Positions 8,403 through 15,671 of a DNA stretch of 64,000 nt are shown piece after piece. The position numbers were made by a program, and so were the translations under genes. Source of the DNA: Sphingosinicella sp963974575 (GTDB lineage Bacteria > Pseudomonadota > Alphaproteobacteria > Sphingomonadales > Sphingomonadaceae); contig NZ_CAXBBQ010000002.1 in the NCBI RefSeq assembly GCF_963974575.1, positions 1-64,000 of the forward strand. The letters run 5' to 3'. Within the stretch, counting starts at the first letter, position 1. Each line of letters starts with the position of its first letter. The notes beneath the pieces are model-generated. The model made no database searches, had not been told where the DNA came from, and was given only the letters and a program-made list of their open reading frames with translations.

Positions 8403-9214
8403 CAGTCGCCCTCGAATACCGGAGTCTGCTTCGCCACGAACGCCTTGTAAGCCCGTTCGAAGTCTCGCGTCTGCATACAGATGGCCTGCGCCTGCGCCTC
8501 GGCCTCGATCGCCTGGTCGAGGCTCATCGACCATTCGTGGTTGAGCTGCGTCTTGGTAATCCCATGCGCAAAGGTCGGCCCGGAAACGATGCGCCGCGCG
8601 ATCTCCAGCGCATCCGCCTCCAGCGTCTCCGCCGCCACCAGCCGGTTGTAATAGCCCCAGCGCTCGCCTTCCTCGGCGCTCATCGTGCGCCCCGTGTAAA
8701 GCAGCTCCGCCGCACGCCCCTGCCCGATGATGCGCGGCAGGATCGCACACGCGCCCATGTCGCATCCAGCAAGGCCGACACGCGTGAACAGGAACGCCGT
8801 CTTCGCCTGCGGCGTGGCGATGCGGATGTCCGACGCCATGGTGATGATCGCGCCCGCGCCCACCGCGACACCATCCACCGCCGCGATGATCGGCTTGCCG
8901 CAGTGGATCATCGCCTTCACGAGATCGCCGGTCATGCGCGTGAAGGCGAGCAGCTGCTTCATGTCCATCGCGACCAGCGGCCCGATGATGTCGTGCACGT
9001 CGCCGCCCGAGCAGAAATTGCCGCCGTTGGGGAGGAAGGCTACCGCGTCAACGTCATCGGCATAGACGAGCGCGCGGAACGTATCGCGCAGCTCGGCATA
9101 GGACTCGAAGGTCAGCGGGTTCTTGCGCTCAGGCCGGTCGAGCCGGACGCGCGCGATGCGGTCCTCGACCTCCCAGAGGAAATGCTCCGGCTTCAATCCT
9201 GCCATCTGCGTCAA
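8402..9214 (-). CDS. Enoyl-CoA hydratase/isomerase (crotonase) family protein
   Basis: The crotonase-fold protein of about 270 residues has the oxyanion-hole segment CSGGDVHDIIG and the second one AVDGVAVGAGAII. The best start is a TTG at 9214. It overlaps the MarR stop as TTGA and has GGAGG seven bases upstream; the ATG at 9205 is the alternative. Family members hydrate enoyl-CoAs, but some (the BadI type) hydrolytically open cyclic 2-oxo-carboxyl-CoA rings. In this operon it is the best candidate for ring hydration or ring opening. Which of the two cannot be told here. Confidence 0.88.
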   Translation of the reverse strand: MTQMAGLKPEHFLWEVEDRIARVRLDRPERKNPLTFESYAELRDTFRALVYADDVDAVAFLPNGGNFCSGGDVHDIIGPLVAMDMKQLLAFTRMTGDLVKAMIHCGKPIIAAVDGVAVGAGAIITMASDIRIATPQAKTAFLFTRVGLAGCDMGACAILPRIIGQGRAAELLYTGRTMSAEEGERWGYYNRLVAAETLEADALEIARRIVSGPTFAHGITKTQLNHEWSMSLDQAIEAEAQAQAICMQTRDFERAYKAFVAKQTPVFEGD

Positions 9215-9675
9215 TGTCCGCCCTCCCACTTGCTCTGGAATGTTCTGAGTGTGCCCGCAAGGTGCGCGGCCTCTTCGGGGTCGATGTCGGCGAGGAGCGC
9301 GTCGATCCAGCGTTCATGCGCGGCGGCCATCGCCTTGAACTGTGTGGCACCCGCCTCCGTCAGCTTGACGATGAAGGCGCGGCGGTCGCCGTCGCGTGCG
9401 GTGCGGGCGACCAATCCATCCGATACCAGGCGGTCGACGATGCCGGTGACGTTGCCGTTGGAGACGAGCAGGAAACGCGACAGCTCGCTCATCATCATGC
9501 CACCGGGCTGGCGGTCAAGCGCCGCCATGACGTCAAAGCGCGGCAGTGTCGTATCGAACTCCGCCTTCAGCCGTTCGCGCATTTCCGCCTCGATCAGGCG
9601 TGTCGCGCGGAGCAGGCGCAGCCAGAGGCGGACGCGCTCCTTCCCGTCTCCAGCCGTGAGCGGCGCGCTTACCAT
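9211..9675 (-). CDS. MarR family transcriptional regulator
   Basis: The 154-residue protein has the MarR winged helix, with recognition segment SELSRFLLVSNGNVTGIVDRLVSDGLV around residues 63-90 and the wing RTARDGDRRAFIVKLTEAG. It overlaps the SDR stop by 7 bases and the crotonase start by 4, so it is made as part of the operon it probably controls. MarR regulators of aromatic pathways usually bind a CoA thioester that releases them from DNA. An aromatic-CoA ligand here is an inference. A candidate operator lies in the abmA/formamidase divergent region at 12754-12783. Confidence 0.92.
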   Translation of the reverse strand: MVSAPLTAGDGKERVRLWLRLLRATRLIEAEMRERLKAEFDTTLPRFDVMAALDRQPGGMMMSELSRFLLVSNGNVTGIVDRLVSDGLVARTARDGDRRAFIVKLTEAGATQFKAMAAAHERWIDALLADIDPEEAAHLAGTLRTFQSKWEGGH

Positions 9676-10415
9676 GTCTCGCCGCCCGAAACGGAAATGG
9701 CCTGGCCGGTGACGGACGCCGCGCCTTCGCTCGCGAGCCACAGCACGGTGGCCGCGATCTCGTCCGGCGTTATGAAACGGCCTTGCGGGTTCGTGGCGGC
9801 AAGGCTGGCACGCGCGTCTTCGCGGCTGCGGCCCGTGGTCGACATGATGCGCTCGATCGACTCTTCGAGGAGATCGGTCTCCGTGAAGCCGGGACATACG
9901 GCGTTGACCGTGACACCCGATTTCGCCGTCTCCGCCGCGAGCGCGCGCATCAGCCCGACGACGCCATGCTTCGCCGCTACATAGGGCGCGACATAGGCAT
10001 AGCCCTTGAGACCCGCCGTGGAGGCGATGAAGATGATCCGCCCGGCGCGGCGTTTCACCATCGGCGCGATGGCAGGCTGCACGGTGAGGAACGCGCCCGT
10101 GAGATTCACGGCGAGTGCTGCCTGCCAATCCGCCTGCGTCACCTTGTGCGCGGGGGCGCTTTCAGCCGCGCCGGCGTTCGCAACGACGATGTCGAACGGG
10201 CCGTGCGCCGCGTGGAGCGCGCGCATCGCGTCTTCGTCGGTCACATCGGCCTGCACGGCGCTTATGCGTTCGTTCTCCTGCGCCACCGTTTCCAGTGGCG
10301 CGAGGCGGCGGCCGCAGATCGTGACGTCAACACCAGCCTGCGCAAGCGCAAGTGCGATGGCCCGGCCCGCGCCGGTGCCACCACCCGTGACGAGAGCGCT
10401 TTGCCCTGCGATCAT
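9669..10415 (-). CDS. Short-chain dehydrogenase/reductase (SDR)
   Basis: The 248-residue classical SDR has the Rossmann motif TGGGTGAGRAIALAL near residue 10, NAGAAESAPA near 80, and the catalytic Tyr and Lys in YVAPYVAAKHGVVGL. A C-terminal VSGGETW is the usual family end. Its ATG overlaps the abmA stop by 4 bases. In the pathway it would oxidise or reduce a hydroxyacyl/oxoacyl-CoA with NAD(P). The substrate is inferred from the operon, not from specific residues. Confidence 0.9.
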   Translation of the reverse strand: MIAGQSALVTGGGTGAGRAIALALAQAGVDVTICGRRLAPLETVAQENERISAVQADVTDEDAMRALHAAHGPFDIVVANAGAAESAPAHKVTQADWQAALAVNLTGAFLTVQPAIAPMVKRRAGRIIFIASTAGLKGYAYVAPYVAAKHGVVGLMRALAAETAKSGVTVNAVCPGFTETDLLEESIERIMSTTGRSREDARASLAATNPQGRFITPDEIAATVLWLASEGAASVTGQAISVSGGETW

Positions 10416-12703
10416 ACCTTGCCCGTCATCTGCTCAGGCCCGCGCTCGGCGAGACGGAACGCCTGATCGCGCCCGGGGAGATAGGGCTTCGGCCATTCCG
10501 TCTGCTTGTCGCCGAGCGTCGCCGCCGCGTGCAGCGTCCAGTAGGGATCGGAAAGATGCGGGCGTGCGAGGCAGACGAGATCGGCGCGGCCCGCCATGAG
10601 GATCGAGTTGGCGTGGTCGGGCTCGTAGATGTTACCCACAGTCATCGTCGCCATGCCGGTCTCGTTGCGGATACGGTCAGAGAACGGCGTCTGGAACATG
10701 CGGCCGTAGACAGGCTTCGCGCGCACCGACGTCTGCCCGGCAGAGACGTCGCAGATATCGACGCCCGCGTCCTTCAGGATTTCGGCGATCTGCACGGCTT
10801 CTTCCGGCGTCACACCTTCGTCGCCGACCCAGTCGTTCGCGGAGATACGCACAGAGATCGGCTTTTCTTCCGGCCACACGGCACGGACGGCGCGGAACAC
10901 CTCCAGCGGATAGCGCATTCGGTTTTCAAGGCTGCCGCCGTATTCGTCCTCGCGCCGGTTGGTGAGCGGGCTGATGAACGACGAGAGCAGATAGCCGTGC
11001 GCGGCGTGTATCTCGACCATGTCAAAGCCGGCGCGGTCCGCCATTTCGGCCGCCGCAACGAACTCGTCGCGGACCCGATCCATATCGGCACTGTCCATGG
11101 CCTTCGGCACCGTGTTGCGCTCCGACCACGGCACGGCAGAAGCGGCAAGCAGCGGCCAGTTGTCCGCGGGGAGCGGTGCATCCATCTCTTCCCAGCCGAC
11201 CCGCGTTGAACCCTTTGGGCCGGAGTGGCCGAGCTGCGCGCAGATCTTCGCGTGAGTTTCGGCATGAACGAAATCGACGAGCCGCTTCCACGCCGCCTCG
11301 TGCTCGGGCGCGTAAAAGCCTGGGCAGCCGGGCGTGATGCGGCCCTCGGGGCTGACGCAGGTCATCTCGATGAACACAAGGCCGGCACCGCCCTTGGCGC
11401 GCTCGGCATAGTGCACAAAGTGCCAGTCGGTGGGGCAGCCATCGACCGCCTTATACTGCGCCATCGGCGAGACGACGATACGGTTCTGCAGCGTCATGCC
11501 GCGCAGGCTCAAAGGCGCGAACATCGGCGCTCGGCGCACGTTTCCAGCGCCCGCTTGCTGCTGGAACCAGATCTCCGCACTATCGAGCCACGCGCGATCA
11601 CGCAGGCGCAGATTCTCGTGGGAGATGCGCTGCGAGCGTGTGAGCAGCGAATAGTTGAACTGCACGGGATCGAGATCGAGGTAGCGCTCCACCTCCTCGA
11701 ACCATTCCATCGAGTTGCGCGCTGCCGATTGCAGGCGCAACACCTCGACACGGCGCGCGTCCTCATACTTCTGGAAGGCCGCCGCCAGCGTCGGTTCGCT
11801 GTGGATATAGTCCGCGAGCGCCACGGCGCTTTCCATCGCGAGCTTGCTGCCCGAACCGATCGAGAAGTGCGCGGTTGCCGCCGCGTCGCCGAGCAGCGCG
11901 ACGTTCTGGTAGGACCAGCGCTCGCAGAGCACGCGCGGGAAGTTGATCCACGCCGAACCGCGCACATGCGCCGCGTTCGACATCAACGAATGCCCGCCGA
12001 GGTGCTTTGCAAAGATGCGCTCGCACGTCGCGATCGACTCTTCCTTCGTCATCTCGCCGAAGCCGAAGGCCGCCCACGTGTCTTCGGTGCACTCGACGAT
12101 GAACGTCGCGGTATCGGCATCGAACTGGTAGGCGTGCGCCCACACCCAGCCGTGTTCGGTCTTTTCAAAGATGAAGGTGAACGCGTCGTCGAACTTCTGG
12201 TGCGTGCCGAGCCAGACGAACTTGCATTTGCGCACGTCGATGTTCGGCTGGAAATGGTCGGCGAACTCGGTGCGCGTGCGGGAGTTGAGCCCGTCCGCGG
12301 CAACGACGAGGTCGTACTTGTCCATGTAGGCCTGCGTCGGCTCGGCCTCGGTTTCGAAGCGGATTTCGACGCCGAGCTCCAGAGCGCGCGCCTGGAGCAG
12401 CAGCAGGAGTTGCTTGCGTCCGATACCGCAGAAGCCGTGACCGGTCGAAACCGTGCGCACGCCCTTGTGGACGACGGCGATGTCGTCCCAATAGGCGAAA
12501 TGCTCGCGGATTGCGGCAGCGCTGACGGGATCGTTCGCGGCGAGGTTGTCGAGCGTCTCGTCGGAAAGCACGACGCCCCAGCCGAACGTGTCATCCGGTC
12601 GATTGCGTTCGATCACCGTGATGCGATGCGCCGGATCGCGCAGCTTCATGCTGATCGCGAAATAAAGCCCCGCGGGTCCGCCGCCGAGTATAGCCACATC
12701 CAT
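10412..12703 (-). CDS. abmA: 2-aminobenzoyl-CoA monooxygenase/reductase (fused flavoenzyme)
   Basis: The 763-residue fusion has an N-terminal flavin monooxygenase of the salicylate-hydroxylase type (GGGPAGLYFAI near residue 7, GDAAATAHFSIGSG near 285). A C-terminal Old Yellow Enzyme domain begins at about residue 395 (LSLRGMTLQNRIVVSPMAQY) and includes EIHAAHGYLLSSFISPLTNRR. This arrangement is that of Azoarcus evansii 2-aminobenzoyl-CoA monooxygenase/reductase. That enzyme hydroxylates and then reduces the aromatic ring to a non-aromatic aminocyclohexenone-CoA. GGGAGG lies just before the ATG. It is the first gene of the operon and is divergent from the formamidase. Related salicylyl-CoA 5-hydroxylases share the fold, but the kynurenine genes favour the aminobenzoyl-CoA role. 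Confidence 0.92.
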   Translation of the reverse strand: MDVAILGGGPAGLYFAISMKLRDPAHRITVIERNRPDDTFGWGVVLSDETLDNLAANDPVSAAAIREHFAYWDDIAVVHKGVRTVSTGHGFCGIGRKQLLLLLQARALELGVEIRFETEAEPTQAYMDKYDLVVAADGLNSRTRTEFADHFQPNIDVRKCKFVWLGTHQKFDDAFTFIFEKTEHGWVWAHAYQFDADTATFIVECTEDTWAAFGFGEMTKEESIATCERIFAKHLGGHSLMSNAAHVRGSAWINFPRVLCERWSYQNVALLGDAAATAHFSIGSGSKLAMESAVALADYIHSEPTLAAAFQKYEDARRVEVLRLQSAARNSMEWFEEVERYLDLDPVQFNYSLLTRSQRISHENLRLRDRAWLDSAEIWFQQQAGAGNVRRAPMFAPLSLRGMTLQNRIVVSPMAQYKAVDGCPTDWHFVHYAERAKGGAGLVFIEMTCVSPEGRITPGCPGFYAPEHEAAWKRLVDFVHAETHAKICAQLGHSGPKGSTRVGWEEMDAPLPADNWPLLAASAVPWSERNTVPKAMDSADMDRVRDEFVAAAEMADRAGFDMVEIHAAHGYLLSSFISPLTNRREDEYGGSLENRMRYPLEVFRAVRAVWPEEKPISVRISANDWVGDEGVTPEEAVQIAEILKDAGVDICDVSAGQTSVRAKPVYGRMFQTPFSDRIRNETGMATMTVGNIYEPDHANSILMAGRADLVCLARPHLSDPYWTLHAAATLGDKQTEWPKPYLPGRDQAFRLAERGPEQMTGKV

Positions 12704-12753
12704 CGGATGACCTCCCTTGTCGATGAGTCGGAGGCTGACATGGCGACTTCATT

Positions 12754-12783
12754 ATTTCAAGCCTAAAGTTTCAGGGTTGAAAT
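12754..12783. promoter_or_regulatory. Candidate operator between abmA and the formamidase gene
   Basis: In an unusually AT-rich stretch, ATTTCAA (12754-12760) and TTGAAAT (12777-12783) form an inverted repeat. A tighter palindrome, TTTCA-N4-TGAAA, lies at 12769-12782. It is 51 bases from the abmA ATG and 46 from the formamidase ATG, a position that could repress both directions. A MarR regulator encoded in the abmA operon is the natural candidate binder. This is inference from position and symmetry only. Confidence 0.5.
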
Positions 12784-12828
12784 ATTTTTTGGGTCGCGCA
12801 TTGTGCGCAAACCTGAACAGGAGTGGAC

Positions 12829-13641
12829 ATGATCACCGACTGGGATGACGCTTACGCCAACGCCGCGCACATCGTGGGCGGCGATCGCTGGCCGGACGCA
12901 TGGGTCGAACCCTCCCGGCGCTGGCGCGACGCGTGCGGCGCGCGCGCGATTCTGGACCTTTCCTATGGCGACGCGGCCCGCAATCGCTACGACCTGTTCC
13001 TGCCCGAGGGCACGCCGCGCGGCCTCGCTGTCTTCATCCACGGGGGCTATTGGCTCGCACTCGACAAGAGCTACTGGTCGCACCTGTCGCGGGGGCCGCT
13101 CGCGCGCGGTTTCGCCGTGGCGATGCCGTCCTACACACTCTGTCCGGACAACCACATCGGCGGCATCACGCGCGAAGTCGGCGCCGCGATCGCTGCAGCC
13201 GCGGCGCGCATAAGCGGCCCGATCTTCATCACCGGCCACTCGGCGGGTGGACATCTGGCCGCGCGCATGGCCTCAGCCTCCTCGCCGCTGCTGCCAGAGA
13301 TTGCAGCACGCGTCGCCCATACCGTGCCGATCTCGGCGCTCGCCGACCTGCGGCCGCTGATGCGAACGGAAATGAACGATACGCTCCACATCGACGATGC
13401 GGAGGCTGCCGCCGAAAGCCCTGCCCTGCTCGCTCCGCTCCCCGGCGCGCGCGTCACCTGCTGGGTCGGCGCGGAGGAACGCCCCGAGTTCCGGCGCCAG
13501 TCGGCGCTTCTCGCCAACATCTGGACCGGGCTCGGCGCCGCCACGGCGCTCGTGGAGGAAGCGGGTCGCCACCACTTCAACATCATCGACGGTCTCGAAG
13601 ACCCCGATCACCTGCTGACACGCACGCTGCTCTGCGAATAG
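12829..13641 (+). CDS. Kynurenine formamidase, alpha/beta-hydrolase type
   Basis: The 270-residue alpha/beta hydrolase has an oxyanion motif HGGYW at 71-75, the nucleophile in GHSAGGH (Ser138), and a C-terminal catalytic histidine in GRHHFNIID. This pattern matches arylformamidases of the esterase type rather than the metal-dependent KynB family. The ATG at 12829 is chosen because AGGAG precedes it by five bases; a GTG at 12823 lies inside that ribosome site. It would hydrolyse N-formylkynurenine to kynurenine, filling the step between the kynA and kynU products. Divergence from the operon and a shared promoter region support this role. Confidence 0.88.
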   Translation: MITDWDDAYANAAHIVGGDRWPDAWVEPSRRWRDACGARAILDLSYGDAARNRYDLFLPEGTPRGLAVFIHGGYWLALDKSYWSHLSRGPLARGFAVAMPSYTLCPDNHIGGITREVGAAIAAAAARISGPIFITGHSAGGHLAARMASASSPLLPEIAARVAHTVPISALADLRPLMRTEMNDTLHIDDAEAAAESPALLAPLPGARVTCWVGAEERPEFRRQSALLANIWTGLGAATALVEEAGRHHFNIIDGLEDPDHLLTRTLLCE

Positions 13642-13642
13642 C

Positions 13643-15643
13643 TCAGTCGGCCTTCATCCAGCGGTCGTACCAGTCGATGTTGGCACGGATGCGGTGCGCA
13701 AGGTAGCTCGGCACGGTGAGGCTGTGGTTCTCGCCCGGATAGACGATGAGCTTGGTCGGGATGCCCCGCGTCTTCAGCGTCAGATACATCTGCTCGGCAC
13801 CCGGGCACGGCACGTTGTCATCGGCATCCGCGCACTGGAACAAGGTCGCTGCTGTGATGCGTTCGGGCTCGAAGAACGGGTAGGCGAGCTTCTTCCATGT
13901 GTCGAAATTCTCCCACGGCGTGCCGAGTTCGAGGATGTACTCGCGCTGGTACATGTCGACGCCCCACGTCGCGAAGATGTTGGAGACGCCGGCGCCCGCC
14001 ACGGCCGCCTTGATGCGCTTGTCGTAGGCGATCATGTAGCCGGTGAGGATGCCGCCGTAGCTCCAGCCGCCCGCGCCGATGCGGTTGGGGTCTGCGATGC
14101 CGGTTTCGATCGCATTGGTGATGCCCGCGCTGATGTCCTGCGCATCGACATTGCCCCAATCGGCATAGATCGCGCGCGAGAAATCGAAGCCGCGCCCCGA
14201 TGAGCCGCGCGGATTGATCTTGAGCACGACATAGCCCTCTGCGGCTAGCGCGCGCGCGTCGAGATCGAACTCGTGGCTGTGCTGGTACACGGGACCGCCA
14301 TGGAGATCCGCGATCAGCGGATAGCGCTTCGCCGGGTCATAATCCGGCGGCAGCACGTAAAATCCGTGGATTTCAGCATCGCCGCTCTTGAAGCTGACGT
14401 CACGCGTCTCACCGAGCGCGCGGTCCTTCAGCCACGGATTATGGTCGGTGAGCGGTCGGGCTCCAGCCTTTTCCAGCGCGAAAAGCTCGGCAGGCTTTTC
14501 ATTCGTGCTTTCGAGGATGGCGATGCGTCCGTCATTCGCAACGGCATAGTCATAGGCGAAGCGGGTGCCCTTGGTGAGATAGCTGATCTTGCCGCTCTTC
14601 GTGTCCACGCGCGCCAGCCACGTGTCCCGGTCACCCTCGATCTGCGTGAGGATCGACCCATCCGGCGCGAAGCGCGGGTAGTAGAACCAGAGGTCGAGCT
14701 TCGCGGGACGCGTCACCGCGCCTGTCGTCACGTCGGCAACGGCAAGGTGCGGCGTGCCGTAGTAGAGCCACTTGTCCTCCATGCCTTCGAGCCACACGAT
14801 CCGCTTCGAATCCGGCGACCAGGAGACGCCCGCGATCCAATCCGGATCGTCATCCGCGTTCTCGGTGGGGCTGAGCTTGCGCGGCTCGCCGCCTTCGGGG
14901 GACTGCACGTAGATTTCGGTGTTGAGCGTCTTGTCGGTCTCGCCGTGGTCCTTCGCGGTGTAGGCGATAAGTTTTCCATCGGGCGACCATGCGGGGCGCC
15001 AATGATCGCGCGCACCGCGCGTCAGCTGCCGCGCCGCGCCCGTTTCGAGGTCCACAATGAAAAGCTGCTGCGTGCGGTCATCGAGATAGCCGCGACCGTC
15101 CTCTTTGAAAAAGAAGCGCTCGGTTTCGATGGGCGGCGGGTTCTTCGCCTTGCTGCCAACCGCCTTGCCGACTTCCGCGACGACGACGGCGTATTTGCCG
15201 TCGGGAGACAGATCGTAGTCGCTGATCCCGCCGGGGAGGCTGGAAATGCGCTTCCCTGCGCCGCCTGCGGCCGGCATCGTCCAGAGCTGGTCGCTGTCAT
15301 CCTCTTCCTCCTCGCCCGCCGGCTTCTTGCCGGCATCGCTGAGGAACACGATCGTCTTGCCATCGGGCGTGTAGCGCGGGCTGTATTCGCTCACCTCCGG
15401 GGTGCTGGTGAGCGGTTTAGCGGCTCCGCCCTTCCACGGCACAGTCCACAGGTCGCTCGTCTTTTCATCGCGCGCCTGATCGGGGGTCGAGACCGTGTAG
15501 GCGACCGTGCCGCCATCGGGCGCGAAGGTGGGCTCGCTGACATCCGTGAGCCGGTAATAATCCTCCGGCACCACGGCGGAGGGGGCCGCTGAAGCAAGGC
15601 TGGACGATGCCAGCAGCAAGAAACCGCCCAGAATCCGGTACAT
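13643..15643 (-). CDS. S9 family prolyl oligopeptidase-like peptidase, secreted
   Basis: The protein of about 666 residues starts at the ATG at 15643, after AGGGG, with a signal peptide (MYRILGGFLLLASSSLASAAP). A WD40-like beta-propeller follows, with repeated SPDGK/APDGS motifs. The C-terminal peptidase domain has Ser in GGWSYGGILTGYM, Asp in ADADDNVPCPG and His in GENHSL. It resembles dipeptidyl-peptidase or acylaminoacyl-peptidase enzymes and probably acts in the periplasm on peptides. It lies 28 bases downstream of a TonB-dependent receptor gene on the same strand, a pairing common in sphingomonads that suggests uptake plus processing of a peptide-containing substrate. Confidence 0.92.
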   Translation of the reverse strand: MYRILGGFLLLASSSLASAAPSAVVPEDYYRLTDVSEPTFAPDGGTVAYTVSTPDQARDEKTSDLWTVPWKGGAAKPLTSTPEVSEYSPRYTPDGKTIVFLSDAGKKPAGEEEEDDSDQLWTMPAAGGAGKRISSLPGGISDYDLSPDGKYAVVVAEVGKAVGSKAKNPPPIETERFFFKEDGRGYLDDRTQQLFIVDLETGAARQLTRGARDHWRPAWSPDGKLIAYTAKDHGETDKTLNTEIYVQSPEGGEPRKLSPTENADDDPDWIAGVSWSPDSKRIVWLEGMEDKWLYYGTPHLAVADVTTGAVTRPAKLDLWFYYPRFAPDGSILTQIEGDRDTWLARVDTKSGKISYLTKGTRFAYDYAVANDGRIAILESTNEKPAELFALEKAGARPLTDHNPWLKDRALGETRDVSFKSGDAEIHGFYVLPPDYDPAKRYPLIADLHGGPVYQHSHEFDLDARALAAEGYVVLKINPRGSSGRGFDFSRAIYADWGNVDAQDISAGITNAIETGIADPNRIGAGGWSYGGILTGYMIAYDKRIKAAVAGAGVSNIFATWGVDMYQREYILELGTPWENFDTWKKLAYPFFEPERITAATLFQCADADDNVPCPGAEQMYLTLKTRGIPTKLIVYPGENHSLTVPSYLAHRIRANIDWYDRWMKAD

Positions 15644-15671
15644 AACCCCTGCCCCTCTCATGCTGCTGCGC

